A stretch of DNA of 64,000 nucleotides, taken from Acetobacter estunensis (GTDB taxonomy: Bacteria; Pseudomonadota; Alphaproteobacteria; Acetobacterales; Acetobacteraceae). Position 1 is the stretch's first letter; the number at the start of each line of letters is the position of its first letter. The translations under genes were made by a program, and so were the position numbers. Location of the stretch: assembly GCF_019083805.1 (NCBI RefSeq), contig NZ_JAHRDV010000008.1, positions 1-64,000 of the forward strand. The letters are read 5' to 3'. The notes below the pieces were generated by a model. The model made no database searches and had not been told where the DNA came from. It saw nothing but the letters and a program-made list of their open reading frames with translations. Below are positions 29,644 through 37,824 of this stretch, piece by piece.

Positions 29644-32600
29644 GCGTTATCATCCAGAAGCGCCTGCACGCTGTTGGAACGGGGATGCCACAAGCCACGC
29701 CGGATCATCTCCGCGAGCCGCGCCCGTATGGCGGCATGCGCCGCCGGGTTGGCATCGCGCAGAAAAGCGTCGCAAGTGTCGTCGCCAAGCGTCGTGGCGC
29801 ACACCAGATCGAACTGCGCATCGAACCGCTCAGGCATCGTCGCGGCAAAGGCGCACAGAGCCTCCACCCCGCGCGCCATTTCCGCTGCCCCGCGATACCC
29901 ATGCCGCTGCATCCCCGCCATCCAGCGCGGATTGGCCAGCCGTCCACGCACCACACGCACCACTTCCGCCTGCGTGTCCCGCAGCTTCGGAGCGCTCGGA
30001 TCGGACGTATCGCCATGCCACGAACGCGGCGTCACGCCGAGCGCCGCTGCTGCTGCCATCAACCCGCCCTCATGCGCCGCCACATCCGGCGTTTCCAGAA
30101 TGTCGGTTTCGGCATGGTCCTGCGTATGCAGGATCACCTCCGCCTGCCCGATCTGGCGCGCAAGCCCATCCCTCTCCCGCCGGACATCCTGCTCCCGGTC
30201 ATATGTCCAGTCATTGGCCGCCAGATATGCCTCTCCCAACTCCGAGCGATCCGTCCACGCCCCGCTCTGCAACGCCTCTTCCACGCCTGCGCCGTAAGTG
30301 CCGGGAGCCGAGCCGAACACACGCGACGGCACCAACGCGCCTTCCGCAAGCGATGCGGCCAGCGGATTCCACTCCGGAGCCTCCACGCGGACGGCAACAG
30401 CTTCCACCGCCTGTCGGAACAGCGCGATCTGCCCCGGAAACGTATCGCGGAAAAACCCTGAAATACGCAGCGTCACATCCACACGCGGACGATCCAGCAC
30501 CGGCATGGGCACAACTTCGATACCGCTCACCCGCCCGCTACCACCGTCCCAAAGCGGCTCCACGCCCATAAGCAGCAGCGCTAGCGCCAGATCTTCTCCC
30601 CCTGTCCGCAGGCTGGCCGAACCCCACAGGTCCATGACCAGATGCCGCAACGGCTCGCCTTCTTCCTGAAGGTGGCGTGTAAGGATCTGCTCAGCCTGCA
30701 CCCGCGCCAGTTCTACGGCGGACGGCGTGGGGATTGCCCTCGGATCGATTGTGAACAGATTACGTCCCGTGGGCAGAACGTCCAGTCGCCCACGGGTGGG
30801 GGCACCCGATGGTCCCGGCTCGACAAACCGTCCATCGAGCGCGGCCAGAAACGCCCGGCGTTCACGTTCGGCGCTGGCCTCAAGCCGTGACATCACATCA
30901 CGAGGTTGCACCCCGGCCGCTGTCGCGATGGCCTGCGCCAACTGCGCGGCCTGGGGCGGGATCTGACCGAACACATGCAGACCGTCCCTGATCTGAAGAT
31001 CCTTTACATCGCACAGATAGGCGTCCAGACGCGCCAGCGCTTCCGTCTCGTCTCCTTCTCCGGCCCTCACACCACTCTCGGCCAGCAAACCAGTGCGTGT
31101 GGCGCGATCGAGAATATCGCGCCGCAGGAAAGCCACGCGGCGCCGATCAAGTCCGTCGGCCTCGGCATATTCATCGATCAGGGCTTCAAGTTCCGCCATG
31201 TCATCCGACAGACCGGCCTTCATGACCGGAGGCGTCATATGCCCGATGGTCACAGCCCCGAGCCTGCGCTTCGCCGCCGCCGCTTCTCCGGGATTGTTGA
31301 CAATGAACGGATAAATCACCGGTAAACCGCCCACCAGAACAGAAGGCGCATCCGTGTCCGCCTGCGCCACGGCCTTTCCGGGCAGCCATTCCAGCGTGCC
31401 ATGCGCGCCCAGATGCACCAGCGCGTCGATCCGGCACGTCTGCCGAAGCCATAGATAAAAGGCTACATAGGCATGACAGGGTGGTACATCCGGATCGTGA
31501 TACTGCGCCTTGCGCTCAGCCAAGTTCCCCCGATCGGGCTGCACCGCCATGACCACATTGCCAAGCACGTGATGACGCAAATGAAACGCACTGTCACGCA
31601 CCGCAGCATCCTGCTCCGGCTCGCCCCATGCCCGCAGGACAGAAGCCCGAAACGCTTCGGGAAGTTCCCGAAATTGCCTGCGATATGCGGAAACCGACAG
31701 GAAGGACGCGGCAGCCCCTGTCGTCAGAGCGCGGACAAGCTCCTCTGCCTCATGAGCAGCCGCATCCCCACAACTGTAGCCGCTGTCGCGCAGCATCCCG
31801 AGGATAGACGACAGGCTTGCAAAACTGTCCAGTCCAACAGCATGCGCCACCTGCGCCGATACGTCATCCGCACAGGCTCCCGGATAGTCCGAGAGCACAA
31901 CAGCCAGTTTCTTCTGGAAGGCTGGAATATGCCCCAGTCCCGCCAGCCTGCACACCTGCTCGCCCAGCACCGCAATCCCCGGCGCCCACGGTTCGCGTCG
32001 TGCCGGATGACCGGGAGCGGCGTCCGCCTTGAAAGACACAGGAAGCGTGGTGATGCGCCCGTCGAGTTCGGGCAGCACGACCTGCATTGCAAGGTCTGAC
32101 TGGCTCAGCCCTCGAAAGCTTTCGCGCCATGCGGCCTGCGTCGCTCCCGGCTGCACAAGCTGGAGGATGGGTACCCCCGGCGCTTCCAGCGGGGATGTTT
32201 CCATTCCCTCGCCCCGCACAGCAAAAGCCGTCGCGTTCAGCACCACGTCCGGTGTCGCTTCCAGAAGACAGCGCTCCACCCACGCGGCCACCTCAGGCTG
32301 CTTGAGAGAAGACACGAACAGCGCCTCCACACCGATACCTCTGCGCTCCAGCGCATCCGCCACAGCATCGATCACGTCCGTATCGCCCGCCAGAAGATGC
32401 GCGCGGTAAAACATAAGGCTGGCCCGCAGTGGCTGGCTCTGCATCGCCTCACGATACAGGCCCGCCTGCGGCAACTCCTCCGGCTCTGCGCCGTCATCCT
32501 CTCCCAGACTGGCGCAATGCCGCATCAGTAACAACGCCTCACGGGCGTTGCGCAGGCCGCCTTCGCGCAGAAAGCCAAGCAGCCGCGCGTAAGGCGTACC

Positions 32601-32993
32601 TGTCAGCGTAGACCAACCCACAAGCCGTGCATCCTCGCGCGTGTCCCCGGGCAGGAGCGCCAATGGAATATCGGCCCCGCGACAGCACGCCGCCACTTCT
32701 TCCACGCCGTAACGCCAGTAATCCACCCCGCCGAGCAGCCGCACCACCACGCAACGCGCCTGCGCTATGGTCTGCTCGACATAAAGATCGATCGACATGG
32801 GGTGGCGCAATCGGCCCAGATTCACCACCCGAAGCGAGAATCCCGGCTCCGGCAGACGGGCATAGGCCTGTTCCAAAGACAGCAGATCGCTGTCCGAGAA
32901 CGACAGAACGATGACATCGCTCGGCGCATGGGCGAGATCCTCGGCCACGTCCTGTTCATCAATCGACTGGCGTTCCCGGACAAGCAGATGCAT
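29640..32993 (-). CDS. cobN: aerobic cobaltochelatase subunit CobN
   Basis: The large porphyrin-binding subunit of the ATP-dependent CobNST complex that inserts cobalt into hydrogenobyrinic acid a,c-diamide. At 1117 residues it is at the shorter end for CobN. Family segments include VHLGAHGTLEWLPGKAVA and IYPFIVNNPGEAAAAKRR, homologous to magnesium-chelatase subunit H. CobS and CobT, the AAA+ partners, are not in the window and must be elsewhere. The gene starts 6 bp after cobW. Confidence 0.96.
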   Translation of the reverse strand: MHLLVRERQSIDEQDVAEDLAHAPSDVIVLSFSDSDLLSLEQAYARLPEPGFSLRVVNLGRLRHPMSIDLYVEQTIAQARCVVVRLLGGVDYWRYGVEEVAACCRGADIPLALLPGDTREDARLVGWSTLTGTPYARLLGFLREGGLRNAREALLLMRHCASLGEDDGAEPEELPQAGLYREAMQSQPLRASLMFYRAHLLAGDTDVIDAVADALERRGIGVEALFVSSLKQPEVAAWVERCLLEATPDVVLNATAFAVRGEGMETSPLEAPGVPILQLVQPGATQAAWRESFRGLSQSDLAMQVVLPELDGRITTLPVSFKADAAPGHPARREPWAPGIAVLGEQVCRLAGLGHIPAFQKKLAVVLSDYPGACADDVSAQVAHAVGLDSFASLSSILGMLRDSGYSCGDAAAHEAEELVRALTTGAAASFLSVSAYRRQFRELPEAFRASVLRAWGEPEQDAAVRDSAFHLRHHVLGNVVMAVQPDRGNLAERKAQYHDPDVPPCHAYVAFYLWLRQTCRIDALVHLGAHGTLEWLPGKAVAQADTDAPSVLVGGLPVIYPFIVNNPGEAAAAKRRLGAVTIGHMTPPVMKAGLSDDMAELEALIDEYAEADGLDRRRVAFLRRDILDRATRTGLLAESGVRAGEGDETEALARLDAYLCDVKDLQIRDGLHVFGQIPPQAAQLAQAIATAAGVQPRDVMSRLEASAERERRAFLAALDGRFVEPGPSGAPTRGRLDVLPTGRNLFTIDPRAIPTPSAVELARVQAEQILTRHLQEEGEPLRHLVMDLWGSASLRTGGEDLALALLLMGVEPLWDGGSGRVSGIEVVPMPVLDRPRVDVTLRISGFFRDTFPGQIALFRQAVEAVAVRVEAPEWNPLAASLAEGALVPSRVFGSAPGTYGAGVEEALQSGAWTDRSELGEAYLAANDWTYDREQDVRRERDGLARQIGQAEVILHTQDHAETDILETPDVAAHEGGLMAAAAALGVTPRSWHGDTSDPSAPKLRDTQAEVVRVVRGRLANPRWMAGMQRHGYRGAAEMARGVEALCAFAATMPERFDAQFDLVCATTLGDDTCDAFLRDANPAAHAAIRARLAEMIRRGLWHPRSNSVQALLDDNA

Positions 32994-32999
32994 GACGGA

Positions 33000-34049
33000 T
33001 CAGCCCTCCTGCAAAGCGGCCTCGATACCCGCGCGATCCAGCCCCTTCTGGCCGATCACGACAATCCGCCCCGTGCGATCCGCACCTGTAAGCGACACGT
33101 CGAACGCATGACGCATCCGCGTGCCCACACCTTGAACGGCCAGACGCAGGCTCTTACCCCTCACAGCGGCAAATCCTTTGAGACGCAGCACATCGAACGT
33201 CGCGGCCACATCCGAAAGACGCTTCACAAAGGCTTCCGCGCTGGCCTGTTCCGGCACGCTCAGGGCAAACGATTCGAAATCGTCATGCTCATGCTCGTCC
33301 GCGCCGTCATGATGGGAAGGACGCGCCGCCAGATCGTCCTCAGCCCCGGCATCGAGGCCAAGGAGCACCGCGGGATCGAGTTTCCCCTCCACCGCCCGCA
33401 GCATCACCCGCTTGCGCGGCAGCAGCGACGTAATCTCGGCTTCGACCTTCTCCAGCGCGTCCTCGGACAGGAGATCGGTCTTGTTCAACACCACAAGGTC
33501 CGCCGAGAGAAGCTGGTCTTCGAACACTTCCGACAATGGATTGTCGTGATCGAGCGACGGATCCTGCGCCTGCTGGGCGGCAATCGCCTCCGGATCATCG
33601 GCAAAGCGTCCCTCAGCGACCGCCGGTGTGTCCACCAGCGTGATCACGCCATCCACCGTCATGCGCGTGCGGATGTCGGGCCACCCGAAGGCCTTGAGCA
33701 GCGGCTTGGGAAGCGCCAACCCGGACGTCTCGATCACAATGTGCTCAGGAGGTTCGGGCCGGTCGATCAGCGCACGCATGGTCGGCAGGAAGTCGTCCGC
33801 GACCGTGCAGCACAGGCAACCATTAGTCAGTTCCACGATGTCCTCGTCCGGACACCCTTCGATCCCGCAGGATCGCAGCGTCTCGCCATCGATGCCAAGC
33901 GCGCCGAACTCGTTCACCACCACGGCAATACGGCGGCCATGCGCCTGAGAAAGCAGGTTGCGCAGCAGCGTAGTCTTTCCCGCACCCAGAAAGCCGGTGA
34001 TGACGGTAACGGGGATTTTCCGCACGGGTGCGGTCGCAGCAATAGTCAT
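33000..34049 (-). CDS. cobW: CobW-type GTPase / metallochaperone
   Basis: A 349-residue G3E-family GTPase thought to deliver cobalt to the chelatase. It has the P-loop GFLGAGKTTLLRNLL, the metal-binding CLCC motif in LTNGCLCCTV, an acidic histidine-rich stretch HHDGADEHEHDD that can bind metal, and a C-terminal CobW_C domain. It is placed directly before cobN, consistent with hand-off of Co(II). Its start overlaps the DUF1636 stop (34046-34049). Confidence 0.96.
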   Translation of the reverse strand: MTIAATAPVRKIPVTVITGFLGAGKTTLLRNLLSQAHGRRIAVVVNEFGALGIDGETLRSCGIEGCPDEDIVELTNGCLCCTVADDFLPTMRALIDRPEPPEHIVIETSGLALPKPLLKAFGWPDIRTRMTVDGVITLVDTPAVAEGRFADDPEAIAAQQAQDPSLDHDNPLSEVFEDQLLSADLVVLNKTDLLSEDALEKVEAEITSLLPRKRVMLRAVEGKLDPAVLLGLDAGAEDDLAARPSHHDGADEHEHDDFESFALSVPEQASAEAFVKRLSDVAATFDVLRLKGFAAVRGKSLRLAVQGVGTRMRHAFDVSLTGADRTGRIVVIGQKGLDRAGIEAALQEG

Positions 34050-34453
34050 GACGGTTCCTCAACGGCAGGCAGCAGGGCCGGAAAACGGCCCAGAATCATA
34101 TCGGACAGAGACGCAGGGCGACGGGAGGGCATGACGGCGCCGCTTTTCGAAGCCGCATAGGCCTGCGCATAGGTCAGCAGATCATCGCTCTTGTCGGGCG
34201 TGAGGTGACCCAGGAGCCACGCCCATTTCCCCGGCATGGAAATGGTCGCCGAGCATCCGTTGGCGCAGGCCGCGAGGCATTTCACGGCACACACGCGCAC
34301 GCCTGCGGTGCCGGCACTTTCCAGCAATCTGTCGTAGAGTTCCTGCCCCATCGGCTGGGCATCGGGGGCTGGCTTTCGGCATGTGACACAGACATGAAAC
34401 ACGGGCTGGGTGGCCTCGCTTCCTATCGTCACGCCGGTCAATCGGTCGTTCAT
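34046..34453 (-). CDS. DUF1636 metal- or cluster-binding protein, first gene of the riboswitch operon
   Basis: A 135-residue protein of the DUF1636 family, found beside cobW in alphaproteobacteria. Cysteines occur in VCVTCRK near the N-terminus and in CAVKCLAACANGC in the middle, a thioredoxin-like ferredoxin arrangement that suggests an iron-sulfur cluster or a bound metal. ATG 34453 is the first start after the riboswitch; longer in-frame extensions would run into the aptamer. It is coupled to cobW, so a role in cobalt handling or in supplying electrons is plausible but unproven. Confidence 0.88.
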   Translation of the reverse strand: MNDRLTGVTIGSEATQPVFHVCVTCRKPAPDAQPMGQELYDRLLESAGTAGVRVCAVKCLAACANGCSATISMPGKWAWLLGHLTPDKSDDLLTYAQAYAASKSGAVMPSRRPASLSDMILGRFPALLPAVEEPS

Positions 34454-34589
34454 GGTCCTGTCCCTGCGCCCGTTCGGGCTGCTGCAAAAACAGGGTGCGA
34501 TCCAGCAGAGCCTTCCACCGGAAGGAGGCACGCAAAGCACGTGCCCACATGATCCGGGCACCCCGCCGGGCCATGACACTCTCACAACA

Positions 34590-34785
34590 ATGGCAGGTCT
34601 CCTGACTCGCGGCCGGAACATACGTTCCCTCACCCACCGCCTTCCCGGATTTTCCGTCCAGTGACGTTCCCACGCAGAGTGCGCGGGAAATGGGGCATAC
34701 AGGCCGCCTACAGTTGCGGGGGCAGTGCCGGACTGGGCGCAAGGCCGCACCGGCTTCCCTTTTCAGTCCCTCTCGGGACGCCATC
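34590..34785 (-). promoter_or_regulatory. cobalamin riboswitch controlling DUF1636-cobW-cobN-cobGHIJ
   Basis: On the minus strand this leader has the conserved series of the long-form cobalamin riboswitch: GGGAAGCCGGTG near 34755, CCGGCACTGCCCCCGCAACT around 34720, and the 3' block ending CAGGAGACCTGCC at about 34592. It begins just after the predicted transcription start and ends about 140 nt before the DUF1636 ATG. Adenosylcobalamin binding is expected to reduce expression of the operon. Confidence 0.92.
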
Positions 34786-34793
34786 TGAAGGAA

Positions 34794-34822
34794 TGTCTAT
34801 CGACACCCCTAAAACCTGTCAA
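34794..34822 (-). promoter_or_regulatory. promoter of the minus-strand cob operon
   Basis: On the minus strand TTGACA (34822-34817), a 17-bp spacer and TAGACA (34799-34794) form a near-consensus sigma70 promoter. The predicted start at about 34787 is immediately before the riboswitch aptamer. Confidence 0.7.
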
Positions 34823-34880
34823 AGCGCGATTTCCAGCGTTTTCCGTGCCGCTGCCGCTTGCACGCGCCCACGCTTTCCAA

Positions 34881-34910
34881 TTGACTCGCACAGCGTTCAA
34901 GAGGTCTAAA
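34881..34910 (+). promoter_or_regulatory. candidate promoter of cbtBA
   Basis: TTGACT (34881-34886), an 18-bp spacer and TCTAAA (34905-34910) precede the second riboswitch. If GGTCT (34903-34907) is the 5' strand of the aptamer's closing stem, pairing AGACC near 35000, the true start would be further upstream, so this promoter is less certain than the one on the other strand. Confidence 0.45.
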
Positions 34911-35005
34911 CGAACGTCACGCAGGAGAACGGGAAGCCGGTGCAATCCCGGTGCGGTCGCGCCACTGTAACGCTGTCGTCGCTCAAGACAGTGGAGCCAG
35001 ACCCC
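34901..35005 (+). promoter_or_regulatory. cobalamin riboswitch controlling cbtBA
   Basis: A compact cobalamin aptamer. It has GGGAAGCCGGTG at 34930-34941, followed by CCCGGTGCGG and the B12 box GCGCCACTGT around 34970, and ends in GAGCCAGACC near 35003. It is about 50 nt upstream of cbtB. This subtype differs from the longer one on the opposite strand in its 3' half and is the form usually seen before cobalt transporter genes. Confidence 0.9.
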
Positions 35006-35055
35006 GTCTCCTTTTCTTCCACCGCGGAACGCGCATTTCCAAGCGGAGCATCATC

Positions 35056-35277
35056 ATGAGCCAGTCATTCGCCTCCCAAGCCCCTACTTCCACCACGCTG
35101 CCGGGAGCCATTCCCTTGGGCGCCGTGGCGCCATGGGCCATCTTCGGGCTGCTTCTCAGCCTCGTGCTGATCTATTTCGTGGGAGCCGAGCAGGGCGCCA
35201 CCTCCCTGATTTCTGGCCACATGGTGCATGAGTTCGTGCATGACGGCCGTCACCTGATGGGTTTCCCCTGCCACTAA
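35056..35277 (+). CDS. cbtB: cobalt transporter subunit CbtB
   Basis: A 73-residue membrane protein with one transmembrane helix (about 28-46) and a histidine-rich C-terminus, HMVHEFVHDGRHLMGFPCH, that can bind cobalt. This fits CbtB, the small partner of CbtA in B12-regulated cobalt uptake. It is first in the cbtBA pair behind its own riboswitch, with 15 bp to cbtA. Confidence 0.93.
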   Translation: MSQSFASQAPTSTTLPGAIPLGAVAPWAIFGLLLSLVLIYFVGAEQGATSLISGHMVHEFVHDGRHLMGFPCH

Positions 35278-35292
35278 GAGGGGTACCCATCC

Positions 35293-36036
35293 ATGACAGG
35301 ACGTCTCCTGGCCCGCGGCTTGATCGCGGGTCTGGTCGCGGCGTGCCTTGCATTCCTGTTCGGTCGCCTTTTCGGTGAACCGTCAATCGCGCACGCCATT
35401 TCCTTTGAGGAAGCTCGTGATGCCCTCGCGGGCGAGCCTCCCGAACCCGAACTTGTCAGCCGCACTGTTCAGTCCACCTGGGGCCTGCTGACCGCCATCG
35501 TCATGCTTGGCGCCGCTTACGGCGGCCTGTTCGCGCTTGGCTTTTCGCTGGCCTATGGCCGCATCGCCCGACTGACACCCCGAGCGACCGCCCTGCTTGT
35601 AGCCGCCATCGGATTTGTCGTGCTGGTGCTGGTGCCGGACCTTAAATACCCGCCCAATCCACCTGCCGTCGGCAACCCCGACACAATCGGGCTCCGCACG
35701 GAAGTCTATTTCGAGATGATCCTCATCTCGGTCTGCTGCGCCGTCATCGCGTGCCTTGCTTCCCGACCGCTGATCCAGAAGCTTGGAACATGGAACGGCA
35801 CGATTGTCGCAGGTGTGCTTTTTATCGCTTTGGTGAGCGGCATGCAGTTCACGTTGCCCGACATCAGTGAGATGCCTGACAACTTCCCGGCCACCGTATT
35901 GTGGCGTTTCCGCGAGGCTGCCATCGGCACCCAGATGGTGCTGTGGTCTGCCATGGCCCTGATCTTCGGGCCCATGGCTGAGAAGGTTCTACGCGCGCCA
36001 CAGCGTTCCTCGTCCCACGCACGCACTCTCGGCTAA
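35293..36036 (+). CDS. cbtA: cobalt transporter subunit CbtA
   Basis: A 247-residue integral membrane protein with about five or six helices, starting RLLARGLIAGLVAACLAFLFGRLFGEP, the typical CbtA N-terminus. With CbtB it is predicted to bring Co(II) into the cell for CobN. The family is known mainly from its association with B12 riboswitches. A strong terminator follows at 36074. Confidence 0.93.
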   Translation: MTGRLLARGLIAGLVAACLAFLFGRLFGEPSIAHAISFEEARDALAGEPPEPELVSRTVQSTWGLLTAIVMLGAAYGGLFALGFSLAYGRIARLTPRATALLVAAIGFVVLVLVPDLKYPPNPPAVGNPDTIGLRTEVYFEMILISVCCAVIACLASRPLIQKLGTWNGTIVAGVLFIALVSGMQFTLPDISEMPDNFPATVLWRFREAAIGTQMVLWSAMALIFGPMAEKVLRAPQRSSSHARTLG

Positions 36037-36073
36037 ACAGCCCTTACAGGCGAACAACTGACTGACATCAATG

Positions 36074-36108
36074 AAGTGGGAGAACTCTAGTGAGTTCTCC
36101 CACTTTTT
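36074..36108 (+). terminator. rho-independent terminator after cbtA
   Basis: AAGTGGGAGAACTC (36074-36087) and GAGTTCTCCCACTT (36092-36105) form a perfect 14-bp stem with loop TAGT, followed by a T run to 36108. It closes the cobalamin island. Confidence 0.93.
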
Positions 36109-36110
36109 GA

Positions 36111-36343
36111 TTCTGATGCTTATGAATCTAGATTACACTGCAGCGTCCCATTATCACTATAATTTTTCGTATTTATTATGAAGCGTCGAATCTTGCCTCC
36201 ATATCAAACAACGCCTCAAGGTTACTGTTTTTCACACTCCAAGACAATCAATCAAAACATTGATTCACAACGATTTTAATATACAAATAAATATAGTTAT
36301 ATAAAATTATTTTATATTTTCTCACACATTCTGTCGTTGTTTG
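36111..36343. other. AT-rich intergenic stretch
   Basis: About 230 bp clearly richer in A and T than the rest of the window, between the cbtA terminator and the promoter of the cysE operon. No coding frame or repeat stands out. It may serve as an upstream promoter element or regulator-binding region, or mark the edge of the cobalamin island. Confidence 0.5.
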
Positions 36344-36541
36344 TTGACGTGCCCACACGAATATGAACCTAATGTCATTCGACCCCGCAAGGCGCGGTCC
36401 AGACAGGGAAGACCATGAGCGCGATCCAGCACCGAATGTGTTGCCCGACCCGATGTCGGGCCTTGCACGCATCCCTCATTCACTGAATCGCCGGTAGTTC
36501 CCCTGCCGGCCAGACTTCTCAGTCAGGAAGGCAGAAACGCC
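36344..36541 (+). promoter_or_regulatory. promoter and cysteine-attenuator-like leader of the cysE operon
   Basis: TTGACG (36344-36349) with CCTAAT (36368-36373) at 18 bp is the best promoter. The transcript would carry a 23-codon reading frame with three Cys codons (see 36415), a perfect 7-bp hairpin GCCCGAC/GTCGGGC (36443-36461) right over those codons, and a second hairpin GCCGG/CCGGC (36490-36510). CTGCC (36503-36507) can alternatively pair with GGCAG (36530-36534) and cover the ribosome site of the next gene (AGGAAGG, 36525-36531). Mutually exclusive pairing plus Cys codons is the layout of an attenuator. The mechanism is inferred. Confidence 0.55.
36415..36486 (+). CDS. cysteine-codon leader peptide
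   Basis: A 23-residue reading frame (ATG 36415, TGA 36484-36486) with a strong ribosome site, AGGGAAG, at 36405-36411. Cysteine codons fall at positions 9, 10 and 14 (TGT, TGC, TGT); cysteine is otherwise rare in such a short peptide. The Cys codons overlap the first leader hairpin. Ribosome stalling when Cys-tRNA is scarce could change the fold and raise expression of the following cysE operon. Cys-rich leader peptides upstream of sulfur genes are known in other bacteria. That this one is translated is an inference. Confidence 0.5.
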   Translation: MSAIQHRMCCPTRCRALHASLIH

Positions 36542-36760
36542 ATGTTTGAATCGCGCACCGTAGAGATCGACGGCACCTTCGTCGGCACCATCATTCTGGA
36601 TTCGTCACGAACCCGCCCACGCTTCCATGCCATCCATGAAAGCGTCCGCTCTCTCCACAACCGGATCCTTGACGAACGGAACGAACTCCTCCGTCAGGCC
36701 GCAATCCAGTTCCGTCGCAGCGCCGCACGTGGAGGTCATCATGCTCACACGCCAGCATGA
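36542..36760 (+). CDS. small conserved-looking protein of the sulfur operon
   Basis: A 72-residue protein with ribosome site AGGAAGG 10 nt upstream. It starts SRTVEIDGTFVGTIILD, a beta-strand-like segment, continues with RFHAIHESVRSLHNRIL, and ends in a basic, His-rich tail. It has no signal peptide or membrane segment and no family I recognise with certainty. It lies directly behind the cysteine leader and overlaps cysE by 20 bp, so it is translated with sulfur-assimilation genes. Small proteins are known at the head of sulfur-starvation operons (for example OscA), but this sequence does not look like the OscA/YezD family. Confidence 0.65.
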   Translation: MFESRTVEIDGTFVGTIILDSSRTRPRFHAIHESVRSLHNRILDERNELLRQAAIQFRRSAARGGHHAHTPA

Positions 36761-37655
36761 CACGCCCCCGCACGGACAAAAAGACCTCGCCTCCATGAGC
36801 GATGTCCTCGCCTTTCGCCCAGCATCGAACTCCATCGCCACCGACATATCGCAAATCGATGCGTATGAACTGGCGACCGCTCTCTGGCTCGTCATGCATG
36901 AAGAGGCGCGTCGCGAGACAGACCCGGTTCTGTTTCAACTGATCCAGCGCAGTATCCTGCACCAGCCCGACCTTGGAACGGCGCTGGGGCATCTTCTGGC
37001 CTTCAAATTCGGCAACGAACTGGTGTCCGCCGATGCCCTCACGCACCTGATGCAGGATTTTCTGGCGGCACGTCCCGACGCCATCGAGCGGACGGCGGCC
37101 GATCTGTGCTCCATCCGCGCGCGCGATCCCGCCGCCACGAATCACCTTACACCTTTTCTGTTCTTCAAAGGCTTTCAGACCGTACAGGCTCACCGACTGG
37201 CAAACTGGCTGTGGCATGACGGACGCTCGACACTGGCCCGTCATATCCAGGGCCGGGCATCGGAACTCTTTGCCGTAGACATCCATCCGGGTGCTACAAT
37301 TGGACAACGTGTAATGTTCGATCACGGCACAGGAATTATCGTGGGCGAAACCGCCGTGATCGAAGATGACGTGGCCCTTCTCCAGAACGTCACGCTCGGC
37401 GGCACAGGAAAGGAAAGCGGAAAACGTCACCCTAAAGTCCGGCGAGGCGCTCTCATCGGCACCGGCGCGAAAGTGCTGGGCAACATCGAAATCGGTGAAG
37501 GTGCGCGCGTGGGAGCCGGCGCCATCGTCCTGAAAGATGTCGCCCCTTTTTCAACCGTCGTGGGAAATCCTGCGCGTGCCGTGGGCACACGGCATGCGAC
37601 ATTGCCCGCTCTGACCATGGACCAGAGCATTCCCGCGCCAGATTACGTCATCTGA
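36741..37655 (+). CDS. cysE: serine O-acetyltransferase
   Basis: CysE makes O-acetyl-L-serine, the carbon acceptor for sulfide in cysteine synthesis. The 304 residues comprise an N-terminal helical domain (to about 180) and a left-handed beta-helix with hexapeptide repeats: DIHPGATIGQRVMFDHGTG, IVGETAVIEDDVALLQNVTLGG, KVLGNIEIGEGARVGAGAIV. The catalytic Asp-His are in the DIHPGA/FDHGTG region. The start at 36741 is supported by GTGGAGG six bases upstream, although it overlaps the preceding small gene. Feedback inhibition by cysteine is usual for the family. Confidence 0.93.
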   Translation: MLTRQHDTPPHGQKDLASMSDVLAFRPASNSIATDISQIDAYELATALWLVMHEEARRETDPVLFQLIQRSILHQPDLGTALGHLLAFKFGNELVSADALTHLMQDFLAARPDAIERTAADLCSIRARDPAATNHLTPFLFFKGFQTVQAHRLANWLWHDGRSTLARHIQGRASELFAVDIHPGATIGQRVMFDHGTGIIVGETAVIEDDVALLQNVTLGGTGKESGKRHPKVRRGALIGTGAKVLGNIEIGEGARVGAGAIVLKDVAPFSTVVGNPARAVGTRHATLPALTMDQSIPAPDYVI

Positions 37656-37824
37656 CACAGCAAAAACTCTTCACCCTTTCGAGAACACAGTCCGCATCAT
37701 GAACCATCCCGCTCCTTTCCCACTGTCACTGTCAACTCGTCAGGAAGACCGCCCGGTCCGTTGTTTCCGTCCTCTTTTCACTCCCCGCGCACGTCCCTTC
37801 GACCGCATGCAGCAGGTTCTTTCC

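Noticed and set aside
28655-30571. A 638-codon open frame on the plus strand
   Set aside because: It is antisense to cobG and cobN, whose catalytic motifs are intact. Composition (Pro, Ala, Ser, Arg) is that of a mirror frame.
34486-34750. Coding extension upstream of the DUF1636 start
   Set aside because: The extension reads through the cobalamin aptamer, whose conserved bases explain the sequence. The family starts at ATG 34453.
36363-36494. A 43-codon frame in the cysE leader, starting at ATG 36363
   Set aside because: It starts upstream of or at the expected transcription start and has no ribosome site. The shorter Cys-rich frame at 36415 has a strong one.
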